Positions 13,333-22,000 of a stretch of 38,652 bases of DNA are shown piece by piece. Numbering within the stretch: the first letter of the stretch is position 1; each line of letters starts with the position of its first letter. Source of the stretch: a virus; the IMG/VR virus record IMGVR_UViG_3300036978_000670, positions 1 to 38,652 of that record; one strand, 5' to 3'. A program made the position numbers and the translations under genes. A model generated the notes under the pieces. It ran no database searches. It was given only the letters and a program-made list of their open reading frames with translations, and was not told the origin of the DNA.

Positions 13333-13921
13333 ACTGATCACCGCAGAGCTGGAGCGCGTCGGAATGCGGCGCGGGATGTACTGCCGCTCTGCGCAGATTG
13401 CCAAGCGCGAGGCTCCAGCCCCCGAAGGCGGTAAGCCGCCCATAATTCCGTGGATTTTGGCGACTGAGCAGCCAGTTATGATGTTCTGCTGGCAACGCTA
13501 CGAATTTTGGCCGGAAGTGCTGGTCGCCGCAGGAATGACTGCGCCAAGCCAAGTTCCTCTCATTGATACCCACATGCGGTATTCAATAGATTATATGCTT
13601 GGCTCTGTTGCTGATTTTTCATTGGACAAGACTGGCGAGTATGCCGCCAACGCTGGCAATGTCCGGTTGTCGGCCACGGCGGAGAAGGCTACCACGCTGA
13701 TCAATGAGGGACATCTGATTGACGGCAGCGTCGGATATGTTGAAGATGAAGCGTGGTACGTGACAGATGACATGACTACAGTCATCAACGGCATAGCCTA
13801 CGTCGGCCCGGTGAAAGTGGTCACGAAGTGGCGGTTGCAAGAGTTTTCGCTCACGCCCATCGGCGCAGATGCGCTGGCAAAAATTAAACGCATGATAACA
13901 GAGGATAAAACAAATGTTTAA
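13256..13921 (+). CDS. Prohead protease, HK97 type
   Basis: Capsid maturation protease of 221 residues. Family landmarks are VPLIDTH (catalytic His106), DGSVGY (catalytic Ser158) and the terminal EFSLTPIGADALAKIKR block. It precedes the capsid gene and overlaps it by eight bases. GGAGGTG five bases before the ATG at 13256 supports this start rather than 13319, even though it overlaps the portal gene. It is a separate polypeptide, whereas related phages often fuse protease and capsid. Confidence 0.82.
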   Translation: MLSWLRRSKPSPPEPPEQVQKMSKRELITAELERVGMRRGMYCRSAQIAKREAPAPEGGKPPIIPWILATEQPVMMFCWQRYEFWPEVLVAAGMTAPSQVPLIDTHMRYSIDYMLGSVADFSLDKTGEYAANAGNVRLSATAEKATTLINEGHLIDGSVGYVEDEAWYVTDDMTTVINGIAYVGPVKVVTKWRLQEFSLTPIGADALAKIKRMITEDKTNV

Positions 13922-15485
13922 CCCAAAATTCCGGGCGTGGCTTGAAGCCAATGGCCTCAAAAAAGAGGCATCCGAAGCAGAAGCCAGAGGCCACTATGAA
14001 AGCCTCAAAGCTCGCGGCGTGACAACCACAGAGCCGATGGACATTGCAGACCCGGCAGGCACCACCACCGGCGACCGCAGCGGTGGAACTCCGCCCCCGC
14101 CGGAACCATCCGCAGCGTTGAAGGCGGAGCAGGAGCGGCTGAGTCACGTTGACATGCTGCTGCGGGCCTACCCGCAGGCGGAAGGACTGCGCGGCATGTT
14201 GGTTGGCGATCCAGCAGCATACACCGGCAACGCCATCGCCAAAGCGGTCGGCGATTTTATTTCTGGCCGGGCCAACGGTTCGCTGCCCGAAAATTTCGGC
14301 GGCGCGGGAACCCGGCCCACTGTCGGCGCGGAGCCGTGGGATCATGAGCGCAGCGCATTGCTGGACGGCCTGCTCAAGCGCACTGGCCGCAAGCCTGCGC
14401 AGGTTGACCCCAAAACCGGAAAGCCGATGAAGCGTGAAGGCTACACCGATGGCGCAGATGCCTACCGTGGCATGTCCCTGCTGACCATCGGGCGCATGTT
14501 GTTGCAGCGGCAGGGCCATGCCGTGGACAGAATGACTGAGCAGCAGGTCGCCGAACGGATGCTGCAACGCTCTTCGCAGACCTCCTATGATTTCCCGCTG
14601 CTGCTGGGCGAATTCCTGAACCAATCGCTGGCTGGCGTTGCGGCTTACATGGACAGGGACTGGCTGGCTTGCGTCAAAGAGGTTTCGGCTACTGACTTCC
14701 GCACTCGCCACGCCCTGCAATTCGGCGGCGCGAACAAGCTCGGCAAGCGCAAAGAAGGCGGCGAATTCCCGCAGGCGTATTTCAAAGAGAGTCAGGAATC
14801 CTACAAGCCGGAAATCGAAGGGCTTGAAACTGTCTTGACCTTGGAGATGATCCTCCACGATCAGCTCAACGCCTTTGGCGAGCAGCGGATGTATGAGATG
14901 TACGCGCAGGTTGAGTCGGAGCGTGAGCAATTTTTTGCGCTGCTGGTGAACAATGCCAACATGTCTGACGGCCAGCCGCTGTTCAGCGCAGCGCACAAGA
15001 ACATCTCGACGGTCAACATGGTGCGGGATGACTATGCCAGCACAACCGCAGCTTTGCAGGCGTTGCGGATTAGAATGCGGTCGCAGGTGTCCGCGACCGG
15101 GATGAAGACCCGCATCAAGCCGCAGACCTTGCTCTGCCCGCTTGAGGATTACGACAACCTGTTCATGCGCACGAGCAAGCCGGAAATCGCCTCGACCGCC
15201 AATACGGTCGGCACGGCGAACCCTAACTACGGCATGGCCGTGCTTGACTCTGATGAGCTGTCTGCTGGGACAACGCAGTACATCTACTCATTCGGCGACC
15301 CAAATATTCCCGGCCAAGCGGCGATTGAGGCGGCTTGGTATCTGGGCAACAAAGACGGCAACACATTCAGCGAGCCGCACTACGGCGGGCTATTTGTCAA
15401 ATATTTGGTCTGGAGCGGCTTCGGCCTTGGCGTAGTTGGCAGCCACGGCGTTGACCGCACAACCGTTGTTTTACCAACACCTTGA
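13914..15485 (+). CDS. Major capsid protein precursor with scaffold domain
   Basis: 523 residues. The C-terminal ~250 residues match gpT-like/HK97-fold capsid proteins: YAQVESEREQFFALLVNN, DGQPLFSAAHKN, then MKTRIKPQTLLCPLED and GLFVKYLVWSGFGLGVVG. The N-terminal ~220 residues, Pro/Ala/Glu-rich and helical, probably act as an internal scaffold cut off by the upstream protease, in line with sequences annotated elsewhere as protease/capsid fusions. GAGGA lies upstream; the ATG overlaps the protease stop. Confidence 0.85.
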   Translation: MFNPKFRAWLEANGLKKEASEAEARGHYESLKARGVTTTEPMDIADPAGTTTGDRSGGTPPPPEPSAALKAEQERLSHVDMLLRAYPQAEGLRGMLVGDPAAYTGNAIAKAVGDFISGRANGSLPENFGGAGTRPTVGAEPWDHERSALLDGLLKRTGRKPAQVDPKTGKPMKREGYTDGADAYRGMSLLTIGRMLLQRQGHAVDRMTEQQVAERMLQRSSQTSYDFPLLLGEFLNQSLAGVAAYMDRDWLACVKEVSATDFRTRHALQFGGANKLGKRKEGGEFPQAYFKESQESYKPEIEGLETVLTLEMILHDQLNAFGEQRMYEMYAQVESEREQFFALLVNNANMSDGQPLFSAAHKNISTVNMVRDDYASTTAALQALRIRMRSQVSATGMKTRIKPQTLLCPLEDYDNLFMRTSKPEIASTANTVGTANPNYGMAVLDSDELSAGTTQYIYSFGDPNIPGQAAIEAAWYLGNKDGNTFSEPHYGGLFVKYLVWSGFGLGVVGSHGVDRTTVVLPTP

Positions 15486-15494
15486 GGTGATTAA

Positions 15495-15866
15495 ATGGCA
15501 CGTATTGCATGGCCGTATTATTCGGTCCGAACGAATTTCATCAACGCCTACGTCAACGGCGGCGGCACAATCCTCCCTGTCGGCGTGCCGATTATCGTCG
15601 GCGACCGCGTCGGCGTGCCGACCGTTGATATCACAGTTGGCGGCAGCGGCCCGGTGGAGATGTCCGGGCAGTGGGCTGTCCCGCTCAAAACCGGCGACAC
15701 ACCGCTGGTCGGCGGCTACGTCTATTGGGACGCAACCAACAGCCGCATGACCACCACCGTGGTCAACGATGTGCGCCCTGTCATGGTTGTTACCGGCCAC
15801 AATCTTTCAGCGGGCCAGGTCGCGGTTGATCTGGCCATGACCAAGGGGGCAACGGTTACACCATGA
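15495..15866 (+). CDS. DUF2190-type capsid cement protein
   Basis: 123 residues, beta-rich and glycine-rich, with the pattern of DUF2190 phage proteins: GVPIIVGDRVGVPTVDI, a VEMSGQWAVPLKTGD middle and YVYWDATNSRMTT. Members sit directly after the capsid gene and decorate or stabilise the head. It overlaps the next gene by four bases. Confidence 0.8.
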   Translation: MARIAWPYYSVRTNFINAYVNGGGTILPVGVPIIVGDRVGVPTVDITVGGSGPVEMSGQWAVPLKTGDTPLVGGYVYWDATNSRMTTTVVNDVRPVMVVTGHNLSAGQVAVDLAMTKGATVTP

Positions 15867-16168
15867 CCAAGCAGCAACGCGCCGTCGCGCAGGCGGAAAG
15901 CGATCTGTTCGGGGCGCGGCTGCTGTCGATAGACAACTTCATGGTGCGGGGCTGGCTGTCCCTGCACCAGCCGGAGAAGCAGGAGTACGCCGGGGTCAAC
16001 ACAACCCGGATGCTCCTGCGGGTTCCGGTGCTGCTTTGGCTGCATACAACAACGCTGCCCGTGCCACAGCCCACAAACCAACTTGCTGTAGACGGCAAGC
16101 AGTACAGGATTGAGCAGGTGCTGCAAAACGACCCGGTTTATCACCTTGTATTGACACGGAATAACTGA
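15863..16168 (+). CDS. Head-tail joining protein (FII-like position)
   Basis: 101 residues with an N-terminal helix followed by beta strands (TTRMLLRVPVLLWL, KQYRIEQVLQNDPVYHLVL). This fits the head-closure/FII-like slot between decoration protein and tail gene Z. It overlaps both neighbours by one to four bases, as expected for stoichiometric coupling. No diagnostic motif, so the family is inferred from position. Confidence 0.6.
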   Translation: MTKQQRAVAQAESDLFGARLLSIDNFMVRGWLSLHQPEKQEYAGVNTTRMLLRVPVLLWLHTTTLPVPQPTNQLAVDGKQYRIEQVLQNDPVYHLVLTRNN

Positions 16169-16854
16169 TGCAATCAGTCAGCACTAATAGCGAGCAGACC
16201 AAGCTGCTGCAAGATAGTCTCAAGGCCATTCCCGGCGCGGCTGGCCGGGCCGGTGCAAGGGCTGTGAACTACGTCGCCAGCGGCCTGCGAAAAGAGGCAC
16301 CCCGTTGGGTAGCAACGGAATACGCGATCCCGCAGGCCCGGATACTTGAGCTGCTGACGGTGGAGAAAGCCAATGCCCGCATGACCATCGCCGAGGCAGC
16401 GGTTGTTGGCGTGGGTAAAAAAGGCCAGCCGCTGCTTGATTTTGCTGTCGGCAACAAGTCCGCGCCGTCCACCAAGCGGACTGGTGGTAGTAGCCCAAGA
16501 GTGGGGGGTGGCTACACGCCGGATATCGGCATCCCCGTGCTGATTAAGAGGGCGACCGGTAAAAAGGCGGCTCCTGGGGCGTTCATCGCGAAAATGGAAT
16601 CGGGTCATATCGGTGTATTTAAGCGGCGCGGCGGCAGAAAAAAACAACCGTATAATTACGCGGGAAAAGAAAGGAAACCGTGGTCTAAGGAAGATAGGCA
16701 CGGTGGAATCATGAAGGATAGCATCAGCGAGCAGTTTTTGCCGTCGCCGGTCAACATCTTGGCACAGCCGGGATATCAAACCAAAGTGGACAGTTACGTT
16801 GACGAAGCCATGCCGGATGCGTTGATCCGGGAAATTGATAGGGAGTTGAGATGA
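16168..16854 (+). CDS. Minor tail protein, gpZ-like
   Basis: 228 residues. The N-terminal half (AGRAGARAVNYVASGLRKEA) and the block GAFIAKMESGHIGVFKRRGG are characteristic of the lambda minor tail protein Z family, which acts at the head-proximal end of the tail. The basic middle (GGRKKQPYNYAGKERKPWSK) is family-like. It overlaps the previous gene by one base and the next by four. Confidence 0.75.
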   Translation: MQSVSTNSEQTKLLQDSLKAIPGAAGRAGARAVNYVASGLRKEAPRWVATEYAIPQARILELLTVEKANARMTIAEAAVVGVGKKGQPLLDFAVGNKSAPSTKRTGGSSPRVGGGYTPDIGIPVLIKRATGKKAAPGAFIAKMESGHIGVFKRRGGRKKQPYNYAGKERKPWSKEDRHGGIMKDSISEQFLPSPVNILAQPGYQTKVDSYVDEAMPDALIREIDRELR

Positions 16855-17012
16855 AAAGAAAAGGCCCAGTTGAATACCACATGAGCAAGCGATTCTGGGA
16901 GTTTTTCCGCCACGCCCCGTGTTTTGGAGAATACTACGAAAGATGGGATCATATCGCGCTCGACACGTTGATGGGTAGGTGGATCTGCTCGACCAGCAAC
17001 GGACACAAATAA
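16851..17012 (+). CDS. 53-residue hypothetical protein between tail genes
   Basis: Its ATGA overlap with the gpZ-like gene and TAATG overlap with the next gene indicate a genuine coupled cistron. The product is aromatic and basic (RFWEFFRHAPCFGEYYERW), with one small Cys-containing tail. No known lambda counterpart between Z and U. Role unknown; a tail assembly accessory is plausible. Confidence 0.65.
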   Translation: MKRKGPVEYHMSKRFWEFFRHAPCFGEYYERWDHIALDTLMGRWICSTSNGHK

Positions 17013-17527
17013 TGCTATCCCGCCTTGACCCGCTTGATGACCTGCTCGCTCTGGCCAAAGACCGGCTTGAGGGCATTGTTGCTGGGCAGCTCTACCCTGC
17101 GCCGGGCAACTTGATCACCGCGCCGCTGGACATTTTCTTGATTGATATTCCGCCGCGCAACAGCACCGCGCAGCGGCCCGAAGGTGCGCCGTGTGTGAAG
17201 CTGGCCCCGCTGGATGGCGAGCGGTCTGATGCACCGGGTAATGCGGGCGATGAACGGTTCGAAGTGCAGTTTGTCTGGTACGCCACCGAAGCGGACGGCA
17301 AGCCTGATCCGCTGACCGGGTATCAGCTCATGGCCGCTGAATCTGCTGAGATCATGCGGCGTTTTTTAAAGCCATTGCAGATTGGCAACTGGATTTTAAA
17401 AACAAATCATGAACATATCTTTGGGCGGTATGTTGCAACTGCTGACGGTATAATCCTCGGCAGATTTGCTGCGCCATATTACCATATCACGTATATTTGT
17501 ACGGCTATAAAAACAACCAAGAGGTAA
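17012..17527 (+). CDS. Tail terminator protein (gpU-like position)
   Basis: 171 residues. The ATG overlaps the preceding TAA (TAATG), supporting this start over upstream codons. The alternating helix and strand pattern (LDPLDDLLALAKDRLEGI, FEVQFVWYA, GRFAAPYYHITYICT) fits tail terminators that cap the tube end, and the place between gpZ-like and major tail genes matches lambda U. Residue-level proof is lacking. Confidence 0.6.
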   Translation: MLSRLDPLDDLLALAKDRLEGIVAGQLYPAPGNLITAPLDIFLIDIPPRNSTAQRPEGAPCVKLAPLDGERSDAPGNAGDERFEVQFVWYATEADGKPDPLTGYQLMAAESAEIMRRFLKPLQIGNWILKTNHEHIFGRYVATADGIILGRFAAPYYHITYICTAIKTTKR

Positions 17528-17531
17528 TAAA

Positions 17532-18371
17532 ATGGGTGGAAATGCTATTCCGGCGATTTATGAGGCAGATATATATTTCGCGTGGTGCGATGTGTACGGA
17601 TCAAGAACCTTTGGCGGGAAGACATACGGTTTCCGTGACCGTGGCGAGGTGTCGCCGTTTGAGTTTGGCGCGGAGCAGGAAATCACCGCGCTGATCGGCA
17701 ACATGCTTTCGACGCGGGATCAAGTTATCGGCAGCGTTAAAAGCAAAAAGCCGCCGGAAGGTTCTTGCGTTTTCCAAAACTCAGATGCGGAAACCGTTGC
17801 TGATGTCATTGGCGCTAAAGTAACGATTGAGACCAGAGCGGCTGAGACCTTGACTGCCTTTTCTTTCACGGCCTCCGACATGTTTGGCGAGTACACACCT
17901 ATCGGCAAACAGCAGATCACGCCCGGAGCGGTCATAAAAAATGCTGCTGGGACTACGACATACATCAACTGGGCTGATGACCCGACCAATGCTGATTACA
18001 AGATTGATTATGTCAGCGGCTTGTTTATGCCTGTTTCGTCCGGAGATATCACCGAAGGCCAATCCTTGACAATCACCGGCGAGCTGGCGGAAAAAACACA
18101 GACTGTGCTGGATATGAAAGAGAGTGGAGACACTGGTCTGCGCCGGGTAATGGCAACCGTCCGCAATATCGTGTCTGGCGAAGAGGGGCCGATGGAGCTG
18201 TATTGCGTCAGGGTTGTGCCTGCGGCAAAATTTGGCATATCGTCTAAAGCTGGCACCAATGAGCAGCACTCTTACGCCTACAATCTGATGCCTCAAAGAC
18301 CCCGTGGAGGAAACAGCTACGGCACCTTCAGGGGGCTGCCAATCGGCTACGGATTTGCGCTAACAATCTAA
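17532..18371 (+). CDS. Major tail tube protein
   Basis: 279 residues, beta-rich, just before the tail chaperones and tape measure as in most siphoviruses. Typical of tube proteins are the N-terminal domain with FEFGAEQEITALIGN and a C-terminal half ending in a glycine-rich aromatic strand (YGTFRGLPIGYGFALTI). The segment SSGDITEGQSLTITGELAEK shows a strand-turn layout. Assembled as stacked hexameric rings around the tape measure. Confidence 0.75.
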   Translation: MGGNAIPAIYEADIYFAWCDVYGSRTFGGKTYGFRDRGEVSPFEFGAEQEITALIGNMLSTRDQVIGSVKSKKPPEGSCVFQNSDAETVADVIGAKVTIETRAAETLTAFSFTASDMFGEYTPIGKQQITPGAVIKNAAGTTTYINWADDPTNADYKIDYVSGLFMPVSSGDITEGQSLTITGELAEKTQTVLDMKESGDTGLRRVMATVRNIVSGEEGPMELYCVRVVPAAKFGISSKAGTNEQHSYAYNLMPQRPRGGNSYGTFRGLPIGYGFALTI

Positions 18372-18381
18372 GGAGATAACC

Positions 18382-18927
18382 ATGTCAAAAACACTCACCA
18401 TCCCAAGCATAACCCCTGACAAGGCGGCATACAACGTTACGATACCGACCATCACCAGTGTCCACAAAAAGCGGATGTTTGCTCTACAGCTGGCGGATCA
18501 GATCAAGAGCGAGCGGGCCAAGTTAGATGAGGCAGCGGAGGCCATTACACTTCAGCGTGAGCTGGTAGATGCGATGGAGTCAGTTAATGCTGATCCCCTC
18601 ATTATCGCCAAGCACCGGCAAGAGGCAGCAACGCTGGAAGCTGCCCGGTTAAAAAAAGAACGTGAATTAGAAAAGAATCAAGCCAAAATAATAAATTATT
18701 TTGGTGAAATTAAGGATATAGACGTTGATGAGGTTGGGATTACATACCTGCTCATCAGCAAGGATATCTTAGGCGAGCCTTGGGCAGTATGGGCCTGCTG
18801 CGACCTAACCCTTGATGATTGGTTTGATATTGGCTACGATGATTATGCTAAGATTTGCAAAGAATTACTGCAAATGAATACCCTTTTTTTTGCCATCCAC
18901 CATCAGAAGACACCGCCGAAGAAATAA
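18382..18927 (+). CDS. Tail assembly chaperone (gpG-like)
   Basis: 181 residues with a central charged coiled coil (LEAARLKKERELEKNQAK), between tube and tape measure genes, the place of lambda gpG. An eight-T slippery run lies near its 3' end; ribosomes slipping back one base enter the T frame. Unshifted product ends in a basic PPKK. Confidence 0.75.
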   Translation: MSKTLTIPSITPDKAAYNVTIPTITSVHKKRMFALQLADQIKSERAKLDEAAEAITLQRELVDAMESVNADPLIIAKHRQEAATLEAARLKKERELEKNQAKIINYFGEIKDIDVDEVGITYLLISKDILGEPWAVWACCDLTLDDWFDIGYDDYAKICKELLQMNTLFFAIHHQKTPPKK

Positions 18928-19094
18928 CCAGCGGCGGCTATGTATCCGCTCTGCTACGTGCGGCGCAAGTCGTAGATGACAATATGCTTGTCCTTGCTTC
19001 CCACGGGTTTGGTGACCCGTGGGGAATGCCTTGGGAAGCATACCAAGCAACGATTAAATCCATAATACGGCATCAGCAAAAAGATGGCAAATAG
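18885..19094 (+). CDS. Tail chaperone T extension by -1 frameshift
   Basis: In the G frame the codons ACC CTT TTT TTT GCC contain T-TTT-TTT followed by G (18885-18892), a standard slippery heptamer. A -1 shift continues without an initiation codon of its own into ~67 further codons (CHPPSEDTAEEITSGG to QQKDGK), giving a GT fusion that recruits the tape measure. The T frame overlaps the tape measure start by 11 bp. Frameshifted G/GT pairs are widely conserved in long-tailed phages; the efficiency cannot be predicted. Confidence 0.78.
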   Translation, partial: FFCHPPSEDTAEEITSGGYVSALLRAAQVVDDNMLVLASHGFGDPWGMPWEAYQATIKSIIRHQQKDGK

Positions 19095-22000
19095 GCGGGT
19101 AGAGTGGCAGATTGCGCTTGATAGTGCAGGCGTGTCTAAGGGGGCCAAAGGGATTGACGCAGAGCTGACTCGGCTGCGCCAATCTTTTGACCGCCTTGCT
19201 TCTATTCGTGCCTTCCAAAAATCGCAGGAGGATTTGCGAAAATTTGAAACTGGCCTTGCTGCCGCCAAGACCAAAGCTGCTGCTCTTGCACAAGCTGCCG
19301 CCACAGGTGGTAGTCAGCAGCAGGCTGCGTATGCCAAGGCCACCGCTGCTGTTGCAACGTTAGAGCAGGCAGTCCGTAGGCAGACGGGAGAGCTTGCTCG
19401 GCAGGGGGCTGCAATAAGGGCTGCTGGAGGGTCAACCCGTAATCTTGCGCAAGCCGAGCAACAACTCTCTGCTGCCTTCCGCGCGGCAACGTTGGATGCC
19501 AAGGCTGCTGGGCAAGCGCAGGCCGCTGCTACCACGCTTGGAATCAAACTCAACCGCAATTATCGAGATGAGATAATTGCCATGCGCAAGGCCCGTGCTG
19601 ATCTGGCAGCCAGTGGCAAGGCTTCTTCCGCTGATCTCGCCCGTGCGGACGCGGCAATCGCTGAAAATCTCAAACGTATCAAGACAGAGCTACAAGGCTT
19701 GTCGCCTGCTGCTAAAGCTGCGGCGCAGGCACAAGATGATTTAGTCAACAAGCTCAAGCAGATAGGTGCTGCGTATTTGGGCATCGAGGGCGCGAAAAAA
19801 GCCCTGACCATCTCCGCCGCGTTTGGCGATGAAATGGCCGCTGTGAAGGCAATGACTGGCGCAACTGCTGATGAGATGGAGCGGCTGCGTGCCAAGGCTC
19901 TATCTATGGCAGGGGCAGCAGGTGGGCCGACTGCTGTTGCCGGGGCAATGGCCTCGCTTGGTGCTGCTGGCTACAATGTCCAACAGATCATGTTTTCCGC
20001 CGATGCGGTGAATGGCATGGTTGCGTCCAGCCGAGGCTTGATGTCTTACGGGCAGGCTGCCAATAATCTCGCGGAAATACTTAACCTTGGCGGCCTGGCT
20101 GCGGAAAAGTCAGCATTCGTCGCTGACCGTCTTGTCCTATCGGCTAATGCCGCGACCCAATCGTTGCCAGAGGCTGTGGAGGCGATAAAGCAAATCCTTG
20201 GTTATTTTAACGAATTATACAAAAACAAAGGGCCGGAAGTAGCTTTTGAAAAAGCCCTTGCTGCTGCATCTGCTCTGTCCAACCTTGGAACAAAAGGGCA
20301 GAAAGGTGGACGCGTTCTTAAAAATGCCTTGGTGCAGCTTGTTGCTCCTTCCGCAAAAGCTGCTGATATTATGTCGAAATTATCAGAGGAGGAACAGGAA
20401 GAAACAAAGAGCGCACTTGGAGTTCTCGCGGCCCACAAAGATTTGATACGCATCTTTGACGATCAGGGTAATTTCAGGGACTTTCCAGACATTATTGATG
20501 ATATATCAAAGGCATCGCTGACTGCTGAAGAAAAGATGCGCATATTTGGCCGCATTGCTGGCCCTGCCATGTTTGGCTGGACTAACCAAGGCGGGCAGGG
20601 CATCCGCGACATGGAGCAAAAAATCCATAACGCAGATGGGACGTTCGAGCAGGTCTCCGATACGATGCAGGCCGGGCTGGGCGGCGCGTTCAGAATGGTC
20701 AAAGCCGAAGCGGAAAAGGCGACAATCATACTTGCTGATCCGCTTGATGCTGCTCTTACCAAGGCGATTAAAAACACAAGAGATTATATTTATGAAAATA
20801 AAGAACTTGCTACTGTTGTAGGGGTAGCAGGTGCAACATTTGCAGGTGTGGCAATAGGTGCAAGTTCAATCGCCACTGGGTTTTTGCTGGCGGGAACTGC
20901 AATTGGCGGCATAGTCGCAGCCGCTGCTGGTGTGGCGTTGATCCCGGCAATAATGACCGGTACAGCCTTGGCTGTTGGCTATGCAGCCAAGAGCTATCTT
21001 GAGATGCATGATGCTCAGGATATGGCAGCAGAGTCAGGAAAGCGCGCGGAAGAATCACAAAAAAGATATCAAGACCGGCTCAAGCGAGCAAGCGCGGAAA
21101 CAGGCTTAACCCTCACATCTTATAAGGATGTGCAGGAGGCTTATAAGTCAGGCAAGATAGCTTACGATGCGCTGACAGACACATACAGCAAGGGCAGCGG
21201 CGTGGCTCGCAAGTCTGCTGATGTACAGGTCAAGGCTGCTGCTGATGTTGCTGATGCAGCTTCCGGCACAGCAAAGGGCGTGGCTGACGCTGTGGAAGTG
21301 CAGGAGGTAAAACTCAAGGAAATACAAAAAGAATGGGACGAATACGCCAAAAAAATAAAAGAAATTGAGCAGCAAATAGAAGAAATAGGGCTTTCTCCTT
21401 CCCGCGCTGGCGATGCGGGATTATCCACTGCCAAAAAAGCTCTTGAAGGTCTTGCAGCCACCGCCCAGATTACCGGCGCAGCCATGACCAAATCATGGGA
21501 TGATCCGGCCAAAGCGGTTGCATCCTACCTACCGCGCGTGCTTGGCGTTGCCGATGCGGAAGAGGCTGCTGTCCGTAAATCTTTGTCCGCCCTATCCGTC
21601 AAAGACAAGGCCCTTGAAGCGCAGCATCGCCAAGTGTTGGTAAATGGCAAGCTACTCATTGAGCAGCAGGGTGTTGCGGCAGAAGTTTCCAAAACAGAAC
21701 AGGAAATAATATGGGACATTGCGGATGCCTATCACGGCAAGCTGAACGCAATCATGGAGGTGAAGTCTGCCAACGGCGCACTGATCCCCGGTATGCAGCA
21801 AGTAGCTGGTGTCTGGACTAATATCGGTGTAGCCGCTGATCGCAGCAATAAGCAGCAAATTGCAGGGCTTAGTGGCTTAAAACTTGGCCTGTCGAGCGCA
21901 GCAGATGCACTTTTTGACTTGTCACTGGCTGGCAAGTCAGACCTCCAAGTTTGGAACGCCCGCAAGCAGGCAGCGCAGCAATACGCAGATGCAGCCCGCG

